Shown here in pieces: positions 1 to 13,700 of a stretch of DNA of 64,000 bases. Both the position numbers and the translations under genes were made by a program. Below the pieces are notes generated by a model. The model searched no databases. It had not been told where the DNA came from and was given only the letters and a program-made list of their open reading frames with translations. Numbering within the stretch: the first letter of the stretch is position 1; each line of letters starts with the position of its first letter. Source of the DNA: Anaspis maculata (lineage: Eukaryota > Arthropoda > Insecta > Coleoptera > Scraptiidae); NCBI GenBank assembly GCA_949128115.1, contig OX421966.1, forward strand, positions 60,881,416 through 60,945,415, written 5' to 3'.

Positions 1-473
1 ACGTGCGCTCTAGGTGCTGCTGACCTGCTTTTTACCGAGACCCGAATGTAAGTGCAGGTGACAACTGGCCCCGGCGTCCCCTGCTGCGTCTCGATCCTGC
101 AAGCACACCACATTACAACGTGGGAAGTGAATTTCTTTCGTCAAGAGAGTGAAAGGAACTCTCGGTTCCGCCACCGGTGATGATGACGACGAAGACTCCG
201 CTCGCGATATAATGCCGAATCAAAGAAAGCAATTTTCGTGCACTCTGTATACAGCACAAATTACACAACGTTAATGATCACATCAGTAAGGTAGAGAGGT
301 AGGTAGGTAGGCAGTAGTGGGGTGTTCAGGCTGCGGGTGTACTAACTACATCGTTAGTAGTAGTTTTGGTTTAGTAGTCGAGCTGGTATCGAAACCTGAT
401 GTGACGTAGGTAACCAGTTCGCGCGATCTTTTGTTGTAACCAGGACGACGACGACGACTACAACGGAGAATTG
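1..473. other. upstream region of gus
   Basis: No gene is recognised. It contains short (AGGT)n/(GTAG)n runs near 290-320 and 340-365 and a (GAC)n run near 443-460. It probably holds proximal regulatory sequence of gus or an unrecognised non-coding exon. Confidence 0.3.
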
Positions 474-507
474 TCAGTCCGGTGCACGTGCTCCATGGTG
501 ATGGTTG
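474..507 (+). promoter_or_regulatory. candidate TATA-less core promoter (Inr plus DPE)
   Basis: TCAGTC at 474-479 fits the arthropod initiator. With the A at 476 as +1, GGTTG at 503-507 falls exactly at +28 to +32 and fits the downstream promoter element RGWYV. No TATA box is seen 25-35 bases upstream. It lies about 290 bases before the exon 1 ATG. A match of this kind can arise by chance. Confidence 0.35.
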
Positions 508-762
508 CCAGGGCACCGAAACGTCAAGTGTTTTCGACGTCAGTTTTCGTCAGGTTTTCCAGTGCCCGTTGAAAAATCGCGGTTTTTCTTGCTGGGATAG
601 AAGAGTGCAGTGCACCGCATTTTTTCTGTTGTTGTTCTTGTTGTTTGTTGTTGTTTATACAACAGTGTGCGTGTGTGCTCATCGAGTGAGTTTTTCGCTG
701 CTTTTTGCTTGGAATTTGACAACGCGTCAAGTTGGGGACACTGTGGAGGAACTGCTGTCGGG
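476..762 (+). other. gus: gus candidate 5' UTR
   Basis: If transcription starts at the initiator-like site at 474-479, about 287 bases lie ahead of the ATG at 763. The stretch contains upstream ATGs (494 and 501), so short upstream frames are possible. It is T-rich with (TTG)n and GTGTG runs. The extent is inferred, not measured. Confidence 0.35.
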
Positions 763-782
763 ATGGAGATAGCCAGGCGGAA
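763..782 (+). CDS. gus: gus exon 1, candidate start exon
   Basis: An ATG at 763 begins a seven-codon open stretch (Met-Glu-Ile-Ala-Arg-Arg plus two bases of a Lys codon) that ends at a strong donor, AA|GTAAGT, at 783. The two leftover bases pair with the single G that begins exon 2, so the frame runs on without a stop into the poly-Gly segment. The fit in phase is seen in the sequence; whether this ATG is used is inference, because the conserved family start is the MGQ methionine in exon 2. Confidence 0.5.
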
Positions 783-3700
783 GTAAGTCTCGTCCTTAAT
801 ACTTTGAAAGAATTTTGCGCCGTTTATTTCTCATTACCAGTTTTTATGTAAACTGTTATCCAAAAACTTTTACTTTTAGTACCCACTTACTTTTACAATT
901 TGTGTACTTTTTCTTTCGATATCTCTGCCCAATACCGGGCACGGAATTGTAATGATTATTAAAAAGCAATAAAGTGCGCGATTGTGGTCGGATTAAATTG
1001 GGTGTGCAACACGTTTCCGGTTCCTAATTTATTGATCAAACACCGTGATGCCCACCGCAGAATCGTGAGTGAAACGCTGGGTGGCTTTGCCTTCGAGAAA
1101 CTAAAACAAAAGAATTTTTAATACTTGGATACGAGATGATTATTTTGAGCATGCGATTTCAACGAAACATTCGAAGTGGCTTTGGAAGCAGAGCAGTCAG
1201 AAGCGATTGGTTCATGCTTCTGTTGACAACCCTCTTCGTTGTTACCAGAATTAGTCCTAAGTTATTCATGAATCTTCATAATATTTCCTTGACTAAAAAG
1301 AACGTAAGCTAGACGTTTTGACCAGGCAAAAAATATGTACGTAGATTATTTTTGGACAAGTTATGGGATAGATTCAGTTCGTTTTGTCTACTTAAATTGA
1401 GCAGATTTTGTTTAATTAAATTAAGCAAATTTTGGTTGCCTAGATTCGGTTTTGTTTGGTTGAATCGAGCGGATTGTTTGGCCGTATCCAAGGGTACGCG
1501 TTCGTGGCCCATTCTAGTTTCAACAGAACAGCCTTTAGAATCGAGCCGTTTCTTTTTTTTTGCGAAACTCGTATACGCTTTTAATTCACAGCCGAACAAA
1601 TAGAAACACAATTTATTTGAGAACGCTCTGCTGTCGAGGTAAACGCAACAGAATTTCTCTACTTGATTGCGCCAACAAACCCAACACACACACATACACC
1701 ATCAGTGTGCACAAATTTAGTCGCGAGATCGTGGCGTAATTCATGCGATTCCAACACCATCACCGTTTCATTGCTTTGTATTTTTTTCCAATTTTGCCGT
1801 TGGAAAACGCGATACCTCGAACGGTGGGTGCAGAAGCAATCGAAGTAAAAGTGGAAAAGCGAAGCCTTGAGAAATTGGAAAAAATCGAAGCTTGTTGATG
1901 ATGGGTGCGAAGAGCGTGCCGTGTTGTGCCCTGGAATTTCATTCAAAAAGTAGGTTAGCAGATCGCTCGTATTTTAATCGCGCGCGTTTATATACAAATA
2001 AAGGTCGCATAAACTGTAGCGCGCTACCAGACGCCACGCGCTCGCTCAACCCCCACTTTTGGACCTTGGTGCAGTGCAAAAAATAGAACTTTGATCAGTT
2101 TTTCCGTGGAATTCGTTCCGATTTTTTTTCCAGCGAAATTGTTGAACTGCTGACCAGTCGAAAGTACGGAATGATGAAAGCATTTGGCGTTGACGGCGGC
2201 TGCATTTCCATAAACGCGCTAGCTCTGTCGCCAACTTCACGGAAATCTGTTGATCACCGTGCTGCATCCAGAGGCAGATGGAATTCCCGCGTGGTCACTG
2301 CTCAAATTTTGAGCGCTGCGCCAACGCTTGCTGAAAGAATTGAAATTTTGAATGTCTTGCGATATGACTTGAGCAGGCTGAAGTATTTGCTATTTACACG
2401 AAGAACGTAAAGACTATGGAAAATTGTATTTTCGTCGAGGATAACTTTTTCTAGTCTCATGTACTCATGTCTAATTCGTTATACTGTCAGACAAAGAAAA
2501 AGAAGAGTGACGGATTCGGAAAAGGCACTCAGTGCAAGAATTCGTCAAACAAACCCCTGATAAAAACAAATACAGGGTGTTTCAGCGATGATGGAAAAAA
2601 TTCAACTGTGAGTAGATCTCGTCAAAATTCGACGAAAGCCTATATACCATTTCGCAAAGTTCGGCCTAATGACAAAGATACAGTCCTTGAAAGTTTACTT
2701 TTATCGGATTCCAAAAGTTTGTAACTTATAGAAATTATGGGGGATCACTTGAACTCAACTTTTCTTCGGATGCTTCTAAATTATTGACTCTCGTAACTCC
2801 TACGCCACTGACTGGATTTTTCCAAAATGTGGTAGGTCGGTAGATAGTTTCGACAAACCAGTCTATGGTGAATTAAAGTTAATTTGTCAAAACGTTCCCG
2901 AGTTACAAATTTTTGAAATAAAAAAAATCTTTGAAGGGCTGTATCATCGTCGTTAGGCCGAACTTTGCGAAGTGGTACATAGGTTTTCGTCATATTTTGG
3001 CGAGATCTACCCACAGTTGATTTTTTCTGCTATCATCGCTGAAACACCCTGTATTATAGCTTGAAGATCAAATGTGACAAATTGATGATGTGAAATTGAC
3101 AATTCAGTGCAAATTTACAGAAATAATTCTAGAATATGCAACCAAATAAATTTAAGCAAATTGTCTTCAATGAAACTTCTAGAAGGAGCGACAATGAGCT
3201 TGTTTACGCATAAATTCCAATGCTATTTTTTACTGCGTCAAATTCCAGCGAAATTTTCAATTCGCGAAACTTGAACAACGCAAGCCGCCGGTAGGTGAGG
3301 TATCCAACAAAGAATCTAGCTTCAGCAGGTATTTTACCCAGCACAATCTTGTGTGAGTCTGCTGAGCGTACGAATCCGGAAATTCCCCAGCGATGGCAAC
3401 AGCCTGGCAGAGCTAGAGCCCCGAGCTGCCTGCTGCTGGTCTCTCACCTTCTAAATCGCCCTTGAAAAATGTGCAAAGTAACCTGAGCCGAGAGCCCCGG
3501 CCAGCTGTTCGGACCAACATTCTTTTGATGGATGAGGAGAGGATGGTGCCGGAGCCACGCAAAAAGTTACATTTTGAAGCTTCAAGCAATGTGGAGATAG
3601 AATATTAAAATTGATTAGTACACGTTTTGAATGAAAGGTGTATACAGAGTAAAGAATGGCGCATGGAGCCAGTTCCTGAATCTGTTGATTGCCGAAGGAT

Positions 3701-6700
3701 GAATCCTCTCTTTAAACCGTATGTTATCTTTCCTCTCGTTCATCTCTCAATAGCCATATCTCTATCCCATGAGACTCAAGCTTGACTTCAAAGTTGGTTG
3801 TTTTAGTGTAAGATTCTTTTATCGAGAGGTTTGCCAGTGCAAGTCTGTATAATTGAAATCCGTCGTTTTTGGAGGCAATAAGAAAAGAACTTCTGAGGTT
3901 TCTCAAGTTGATTCGAGAGGTTTCAAGCGCTGCGCTATAGCATTCACCTGTTTTACGGTCATCGAATTTGGAATTCGTACTGTAACCACGCGGGCGTCCC
4001 ATCGGCCCCTGGATGCAGCTAAGTTATTTGTAGTGCAAGTGGTAAAAAATGCATTCTATCATCATTCTAGTCCTTCTTCGATTTTCTCAAAGCAACCACA
4101 TGTTCAGGTTTCAACTGATTCTGCCCAGTTGGACCGCGCAATCAAGAAAAATCATCACGCCACTGGTTTCAGGCAAACACAAAAATATCAAAATATTTTT
4201 ATAATAAAATAAATATGCAAAAATGTGCTCGGTGACTGGCTGTGACTGGTTCACAGAATTCGTTTATATCTGGATATGTTTGTTTGCTGCTATGCTGCTG
4301 CTACGCGTCACATGGTTTCAATCAAGACAGCAACGTAACAACAGCACAAGGAAAAAAGTAAACAATTTGATGGACGATGAGTCTGGTGGAAATGTGAACG
4401 ACCCAGATGACTAAAATGGATAGAGTGGCAAGGTCAAGTCGTAAAAAAAATCGCCTTTGATTAAAACCTCAAGAATTTTCTTATATACCAGTAGTAGTAG
4501 TAGGTAGAATGTGTTATTTTAATTCGAATTGACCGAGTCTATTTTTGTGTTGTGTTTACGGTTTCCATGGAATGATACTGACGCATCAATAATTAACTTT
4601 TTTTTTTGCTAAGCGACTTGATGCATGACGCGCGTTGCTTTTTGCAAATTGAGTGATTCAAGTATGAAAAGCCCGTTCCCAAAATTAATGTGCCATTGTT
4701 CGGGTATTCTTATTCGTCGCTCGAATCATCGTCTCGCTTCATTTTTGTTATGTCAAGATTTTTGTTGCCAATTACTATTTTACGAGTAGAATAGTTGTTT
4801 CACAGTAAAATTATTCACCAACGACTTTTCGGCTGCGAAACTCAATTATTTCATCTAACTCCAACTCCACAAGCTATTCGCTTTTGAAAACAGTGTAATT
4901 ATTTTCGCTGTAATAATGTGAAATTCATATTTTTTTCTCGTCTTTGTGTTACTGCGCCGCTAGACTTAAAACCGACCTTAAAATGAACTTCTAAGGAAAA
5001 CAAGTGAAAAATTAACGCATCGATTTGAATCTAGAAAATACGGCTTGGTCAGTGGAATTGAGACTTGACTCATGTGTGTGTGACGCATACACAATTTTCA
5101 ATTCAATTAACATATCAAAATTATGTGCTGTCGTAAAAATGTGAGTCGCGCACTCACGCGATAAAAGTCGAAGCAAATTCTCCATTATACCATAGACAAC
5201 TTCTGCATATTATACGCACGTCGACGAAAAAACCTCGTGGAACAATGACGAAACCATTTTGAGAATCGAAATCGAACACACAAAAGAAACTTCTTGCTCT
5301 TCTCTGTAGGTTCAAGCTGAAAGTATAAAACAGCTGCGTCGCGCTTTCATCTTTAAATCAACAACACAGCCACCCGAGAAAAGAGAGAAAAAAATGCAAC
5401 ACAAAGACGATGAGGACAAATGAAACAACAAACAAACAAAAAAAAGAGAGAGACTTGCTCAAGAGAGATCTCAGAGGATCCCACTCGCCGCCCATGGTTG
5501 CGCAAAGACTGGTTGAATCAGCGCGCTTCCTCTGGTAATATACCATCACCATCCAACTACCATCATCATCGTCGTCGTAATATTACCAACACAATACCCA
5601 TGATCTTGACCTTGACTGCGCGTGTAGAGTATGATCTAATCTCTAAGCTCTCCGACCAACAACAGGGGAATCCGAAAGTTGCCGGCTAATACCTCTCACT
5701 TGATTACTCGCGTGACGACGACGAAGACTTCTCTTGTTGCGTATGCTCTGCCAGTATTTTCTCAAGATCTCGGGATTCGACGAACTGTGAAACAAGCGTG
5801 GCAGCAGCAGAGTATAAAATCCCAATCGCATTATTCTCGGTACGCATTGAAACTTTCCTTTCATTTTTTTTTTCGTTGCCGTTCGCTTCTAGTAGCAGTT
5901 GTTGTTGTTGTCTTCCAGTTATTCCATTGATGGTCATTCAAAACATTGCGCGTTCGCTTCTCGGCGGATTTATATGCAGGAGAGCGTGTGTAGCAACGAG
6001 TTGGTCAATATAATGCAGGCGGCGGGTTACTTCATTCTCCAGCAGCAGCAGCAGCATGGCAAATGACGCAAGGAGCTTTCGCTCAGCTCCACGGTTTCAT
6101 TTATCGTTTCCATGGCGATTTTTCGGCTGGAATACTGCAACGGACCGGGTACCGATAACAAAATTCACGATAAAACCACAAAATCTGCGCTGTGCGCTCT
6201 GTCAGTCAAAAGAAGCGTTTTATGTGCTGTGACAACGGCATCCAGTTTGTAGGAAACAAGTTGAGCAACATTGCAGTTGCACAGAATCAATTCGTTTTTG
6301 GCTTGATACCCAAGAAGGCTTGAACATGGTTCTGAACACTGTTGCCAACTTCACACGTGAATTTATCACTTGATCTTCAGAAACTTTGCCGTTTATAGGG
6401 AGAACGTAATGAAACTGGAAAATATTTGTGTTTTTTCGCAGACTACGAAATATTTGCTAGAAAACACAATTTTTTCTGGCGGTTTTCATATAAAACCGAA
6501 TCGGTGTAGGGAGTCTAATAAGTGACTAGAGTTTACTTGTGAAGCTAACAATGCTTTATTAGAGGTTTCCATAGGAATTTCAAGTATAGTACTGTCTGTT
6601 GTAACAAACTCACAACAAAACTGCCGAACCTGCACGGTAAATCAATTAATCAATTACGAATTTGCATTTGATTCACCAAAGCCATTATTTGCGAAAGAAC

Positions 6701-7670
6701 CTCTGTGACAGCGGTATTCACTTTGTCGGAGACGTAAGTTGAGCGGTTATAAAAGTACTAGATCTGTTTTTTTTTTCTTTTTTTTTTTTTGGACACAAAC
6801 ACTCAGACGGAGGTGTAACCTCAGCAAATATGTCGTCGATGAATGCGGCGTCGCTTCAATGCGTTTCCAGTTTCCGCGTCAAATGCGAAACCTGCTGCGA
6901 GTGACAAGTAATACGTGCATATTTGCATACACAAAAACGGCATTATAACGGTGTAGCCGGATTGTGTCACAAACTGAAACCAAATTCGATTACCGAATGC
7001 ACATTCCGCGCCGATAGACATGCATATCGCACACGTATTTATACATACACAGAGTACAAACATAACGAAACCACTTCATCATGGAAATATTTGTTCGTTT
7101 CGAGCTTTCAGTGCACTGCCAGAGCAAAGCCCTTTTGTTCAGAGCGTAGGTATGCTCGTGAAAGCTTCAGAAACTTGAAAATTTCTCTCTCATTCTCTCC
7201 TTGCTCACATACAGGAGGCGCGCGTATCGCTCTTTGTGAACCTCACCAGCCAACAGCTGGAAAGTGCATTTGGCCGTAAGTAAAGCCGTGTTTAATACTA
7301 CAGTTCTGTTGAACTCGCATCAGAACGAAAATAATTTTAGAACGCTTACACAGAAATTCCGGAGCTGCTGTCGCCGCCGAGAGAGAAGGTCTGAAAAGGT
7401 GAAGCGAGCGTGTGGTCACTGGCCTTGAAACCCAACTTTTTTTTTCCGATTTATTTTTTGAAGAGACAAGTTGTGAAAAATTTGATTTGATGTGTTTGCC
7501 AGGTAGCGTGCGGCTCATCCAGCAGGAATTCGAACGATTTCCGAAAGCCAACACAATAAATTAAAAATATCTCATATTCTGTGCGCGCCAACTTTCAAAA
7601 ACAACACTCGTAATTATTACTACACACACATACAGACATCAAGCAACACAACGGCAAGGCCAGGTGAAAG

Positions 7671-7705
<35 letters not shown>

Positions 7706-10700
7706 TTCGAACAAATTTCACTTTCAATTGGAGGTATTATCGCGCTCTTTTCTTTTTTTTGTACTACTGTTGTGTGTTAATTTGTACTCGCTGACGTATC
7801 TGGGCGGATATCCTCAATTCGTTTATGCACAGGCAATCATCACGATCGCGTCGATTAAAATTAAATTGATAGTCTCTTCCAATTAAACAGATGAGTGTTA
7901 TAGGTACGTTGGTCAATGTTTCTCGATTGATACCTTGAGCACTGCTGCCAACGTAATTATTTCTTCTGGCTACCTTTGGCTGTCTGCTACAGCAGAGTAA
8001 CCTAGGTCTAAGTCTAGTAAATTTTGGATTTGGGAACACTGGTCTACCGTCAGATTATTATTATCATACGTTGTTTCGCACCTCGGTCAGTTCATGACCC
8101 TACTCGTCATATGACCCTCGGTGCTTCGCACCTCGTCATCTTTTATGATCTTTGCCGTCATATGAACCTCGGTGCTTCGCACCTCGCCATCGTTCACGAA
8201 CCTGCTCGCCATATAACCCTCGGTGCTTCGCACCTCGTCATCTTTTGTGACCTTTGCATCATGTTAACCTCGGTGCTTCGCACCTCGCCATCGTTCACGA
8301 CCCTGCTCGCCATATAACCCTCGGTGCTTCGCACCTCGTCATCTTTTATGATATTTGCCATCATATAAACCTCGGTGCTTCGCACCTCGCTATCGTTCAC
8401 GGTTCTGCTCGCCATATAGCCCTCGGTGCTTCGCACCTCGTCATCTCTTGTGACCTTTGCCTTCATATAAACCTCGGTGCTTCGCACCTCGCCGTTGTTT
8501 TTGGCTTCTGTCTTCGTATAATCCTGGATGCTGGATGCTTCACATCTCGTCGAGATTCATGGTCCTTGCTGTCATATCAACTTCGATCTTCGTACAGGGT
8601 GGTCACGCGAGAATTCGTGCTCTCTTCTCCCTACTGGATGTTCTGCCTTCGACATAATTTGTAGGGGGGAAAAATTGAACGCTTTTTGCCTTTTGGTGTA
8701 GATTTCAATTTCAAAATTGGAAAGCCTTATTTTCTACAACTCATAATACATATACAGAATGACGCAAAAGATTGGTTTATGGGACACCTGATGTTATTCC
8801 GATCGATGTAGTTTTCTATCCTGAAAATATAAATATGTATATCATATAACTACAGGCTACAGGGTGTCTCAAAACTCGCGCCCCAGAGCACACTGATATG
8901 TGCCGACGACAGTAGGTTCCCAGAAAACGGGAGAAAAAAATTATTGCTACTTGCGTAAAGGAGCCATGAGTCTTTTGAATCCACCAATCCCGGAGGGTCA
9001 ATTCGAGGTGCAAAATTTAACCCGGTTGCTAAGTTTCGAAAGTAATACCAGCTGCCTGTCATTTTGCAATAAATGTTTCGCTCACTGTAATTCAATGAAA
9101 ACATAAAAATTAATGTAACACATCTCAAAGGTACAAGCCTCTGTAACTTGACTTTGTCTTTTCTCGATTACCATTTGAGGTAGATTTTTCTTTCCTCGGT
9201 AATACACATCCGACTGCCGTCTAGTTTGCCTCATTTTCTCTGGGGCGCGAGTTTTGAGACACCCTGTATATGAATATAATGTTATTTTCGAAAGCAAATT
9301 ATCAAAAAAAGCAAGAAGAAATCCCATTGCACTGGCCTAAATTTGATTATATTTCTCAAAACTGGTAAATTTTTTTATAAAGTTGACTTCTTTTCGAGTT
9401 TTTGATAAAATTATCGTTCCCCCAAAAAAATGAATCAAATTTGAGGAACTTCATACCCAAAGAAAATAAGTTTAGATCAGTCGAGGGGTTGACCATCTGA
9501 GAAAAATGTGCACACCAAAATCGCCAGTTGCCCCAAAATTGCCACACAATTGCTAGAAAAGTGCCACAATTGCCAGAAATTTGCTCACGGCTGTACACCA
9601 AAATTGCCAAGTGGTTAACCCCTCAAGATCAGTAGTATAATGTTTTGTTTTTTTTTGTAAAAATTTAAAGTTGTTCCAGTCACACCACGTATTTGTTGTT
9701 TTTTAAAAAAGGTTTTATTGACAATTGTTTCGAGGAAGACCCTCATCATCAGAAAACTGTTAAATAAAGAAAATATTAGATACAGAAATAAGAAAGAACA
9801 ATGGTACAGGCTTACCTATTCTTTCTTATTTCTGTATCTGATATTTTCTTTATTTAACAGTTTTCTGATGATGAGGGTCTTCCTCGAAACAATTGTCAAT
9901 TGAACCTTTTTTAAAAAACAACAAATACGTGGTGTGACTGGAACAACTTTAAATTTATACTGACAGAGCCACAGATGGACCAATTCTACATTTTTTTTTG
10001 TGATTTTTTTGGCAATTTGTCTTCGAAAATAACAACTTGAGACATTTATGTTCAGAATAGAACACTATATTGCAATTGAAATATACAGGGTGTCGCATGA
10101 ACACAAAATTCACGCTTTTTTTTTGTTATGATAGATTTTGAAAAAATATACTTGGATTTTTATTTTGAAATCCAAACAAAAAAATTCAACATTTTTTTCC
10201 TTTTTATATCATTTCAAAAAAGGAAACTTTTATTAGAGGAGAGAGGGAGATTTATCTATCTATCTACCTATCTATCTATTTTATACAATCCACTGCTGTA
10301 ACAAGAAATGAATGAACGAACTGAGCTGGACTGAACTGGACTGGACTGACTGAGCTGGACTGAACTGACGGAACTGGACTGAACTGGGCTGAACTTGACT
10401 GAACTTGACTGAACTGAACCGAACTGGACTAAACTGAACTCCTTGTGCTTTGCACTCCGTATCCCCGAGGCTTTAGGTGTGACTTCAATAGAAATGTGGA
10501 TACATTGATTACCGGCTAAAAGTATGCCAAACCGATCCTAAACGATTTCGGCTGTAACATAGCAAAAGTCCCCTGCAATACCGTATGCGCTTCCCCTTGT
10601 CTAGGGCTTTTCTTCCGCGACCATTTCTCGTGCCCATCTGCAAAACACTTCTAACATTAAAAAATTCAGCTACAACGTCTTTTATTCTATCGAGTCATAA

Positions 10701-13700
10701 TTACAAAGGAGCAAGTCCGTGTCGCTTTTAATTTTTGAATGACAAAAGAATACATTTTTGAAATACGGTGCTCTCCATTGAACACGTTGAGTAGTAAACA
10801 GCGTGCATGGAAAGAATCACTTTACGCGGCTGGGTTTCGAACACCGGACCTCCGACTTTCAGTTCGGCCGTATATTTGGGGTTATTCAAAGTAGACATGC
10901 CGTTCTTGGATTCAAATTGCAGCTGATTTGATCGGAAATCTAAATATCGTCAAGAAAATTCACATTTTTGTTCCTCAGCCAGTTTTTTTTTCTTTCAGGT
11001 CTTGAATAACACCAGCTCTGGCTGAATAAGGGATAATTTATTTGTATTTTTAATAGATAATTTTCAAATCCGAAAAGCAATTTTTTGTGTAATTCAAGAC
11101 CTTTTATATGTTTTATTGAAAAATTGTCTAGATACAGTTTTATTGGAAATCTGAGCGAAAATCCGAAGCCTCCTATGACTAGTTGCAAGTTTCGGCGTTT
11201 TTGTCGTTCACAGTCGAAATTTAGCTATTTCTGGATTGCAGTCGTAATCTTAAATTGATTTTGAAGCACATTTGTAATGGAACGCATGTTCATCATGGAC
11301 GGATATGGATTTCAAAGCCGTCTGGCCGTATTATCTATACTTCAATCAAGGTGATACGTATGGCGGTTTTGGTATCTAATTACAGCGAATTTTACCTAGT
11401 CCAGGTATCTTAGGTCTTATTCTAATAAATTGATGATCGGCTAGCCCGTAAACGGTCTCGGCTATAAAAGTCCCCTCCGATCCCGTGTGAGCTTCCCTTT
11501 TTGCTTTTTCTTCTGTGATTATTTTTCATGCCTGTCTTATTGTCGAACTAATTATCACTTTTTTCCTCTAAAAATTACATTTTATTCAAGAGGAATTTCC
11601 AAACAGCTGTTGCGCAAGATTATTGCTGAAAAAGCGGTTCAATTGGTGTGACTGGTTGAAAACGATTAAAAGAGCAAATCGAAAATGCTCTGAGCGCTTA
11701 GAGACGTGTGCAAGGTTCAAGGTAACTTCCTGCTTTGGTGATGTGCTCTCCAACTCCCAACGGTCGACTTGTGTGTATACACCATCAAACTCGATAGACC
11801 TTCATTTACCAATAATTATACGTATTCGTACCTCTCTAATTAACCTGTCGAAATGTGTAACGCAAAATGATTCAGAATAAGCTCTGCTATAATACTGGTT
11901 GAAATCGTGCTGACAAATTGAATAATTATGTTCTTGGAAAAGTTTGTACTTTGAGGAAAAATTTTCAAGGGTTACTTGTGGAGTTTTCCGTGTTTGAAAA
12001 GTGAGGAATCCCAATCGTCTTTTTTCTTCTTGTGTACTAGCATACTGAGATTAAATGGCCAGAGAATTTACAGCCACCTAGGTGCTATTTAGGTAGGTTG
12101 CTGTACACGAAAACGGGTGTGGAAATTGATGTGCCCATCAGGCGAAAGAGAAAGCTCGTTTCTCGCTTCCATGCAACCTCTCTCGAGTTCTCTCCTGAAA
12201 TTTCAGGCCTGATTACCACACCAGGGTTGGCGTTAATTAAAATTTCAGCACAGCACGGCAACAAGACACACACACACACACAGAGTATTTGCGCTACCAA
12301 TCACTTTAATCAAGTGCTTCTCTCATTTATCTCGACTCTTTCAGCTTTGATTAGTTTGAGCCGCCCAGTTAATTTGCTATTCAGTTATTTTTGCATTTTT
12401 ATTTTGGTGACCAAGTGCAACGGAACGAGCAACGAAACCAGTCTCATTTCCTGCTTCTGCTTCTGCTATCGTAGGTAGGCTTTCCTGCTGAGCCGTTCGG
12501 CGTATCCAACTGCACGGCAGGAAACGGGCGACCGTTTGAACGTAACCGTGTCCTCTAATCTGAAAATTAATTAAACCTCCAATTTTGTAATCTTGTGAAT
12601 CAGAGCTTGTATACTTACACCAGTACGCGTCTTACATTTTCACTCTGCGATGATGGCGCCTTGCTTTTTTCCGGAAATGCTTTCTTGTCAAGCTTTCACT
12701 CGCACCCGAAAACAATGAACAATGTCGCTGTCTCTTTCTCCACCTACATACGCACTAACGTAATACTTTTCACTCGGTATACTACACACTTTTCCTTTTC
12801 GCTTGTTGTTGCCCCAGATGTCCCTTTCGATTTTTTTTCGTAACAGCACCCGATTCCAATCGATTATCTTCGCAAGCGCCTTCGACTTTCACGCAATTTT
12901 TATATAATAATCGAATTAATATAAAAAATATATTATAGCAGAAAGATAATACTTGTATTTGAAATTGAAGCTATACTATAAGTCCTGAAATATTGCTGGA
13001 CGCGCAACAACGAAAACTGTTACTCAATGCCGAGGCGCGTGAAAGTCCCTACGCTGCTCGCACCTAATCAAATTACGAACTCAATAATAGCTACGTCGAA
13101 AACGAATCGGTATTTGTGAAATATTGGCATTGTTTTTGTTGTTTCTCTATACATAATACCCTCATGTATACATAACGTCTGATACGCGTGCTACAGGGTG
13201 TTGCGTTAAAAATAATAATTATGATAAACGAAACGATGCGGCGGGTGGACGTTATAAATAGACCATGCTCGCATGCATCGCTCCCTGCGAGTCAAAGAAC
13301 TTGCGCGCGACACGTGTACAGCAAAACTTTTTGTTTTCCCAATAAGTCTTTCGCTCTGGCGTAATAGAATTCAATTAAGGACGAAATAAATGCGAAAAGA
13401 AATCAAACAGTAAATCACCGTGGTGCAGAGGAACTGTAGCTCTGTACGAAGGTGCAGAGGCAGGCGGCACTTGGCAGCAGCGCCGTTCTTTGAATTTTCC
13501 ACTCCATTAGATGGCGTTTAAGGTGACGTTTTGGGGGACTAGTAGTAGAGGAAAAAGAGAAAAATTGCGCTCTTCACAAACCGATCGTTACTCCCTGCGT
13601 TTTAGAGAAAAACGTTGTAAGGGTTCGGGTACGGGTGCCTCTCTCTTTTGGAGCGCACATAGACGAGAAAAAGATTAAAGCGTTCGGTACGTGCTTTTCG

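Noticed and set aside
1985..2000. TATATACA as alternative gus promoter
   Set aside because: No downstream exon that splices in phase to exon 2 was found; TATA-like words are common in this AT-rich intron.
8024..8664. Long open frames over the 51-bp array (17-residue repeat protein)
   Set aside because: The frames are open on both strands only because the unit is a multiple of three. The single 50-bp step shifts the frame, and there is no start context or homology.
9449..9470. AGGAACTTCATACC, a 14-base match to miR-276
   Set aside because: No complementary arm within 100 bases, so no microRNA hairpin.
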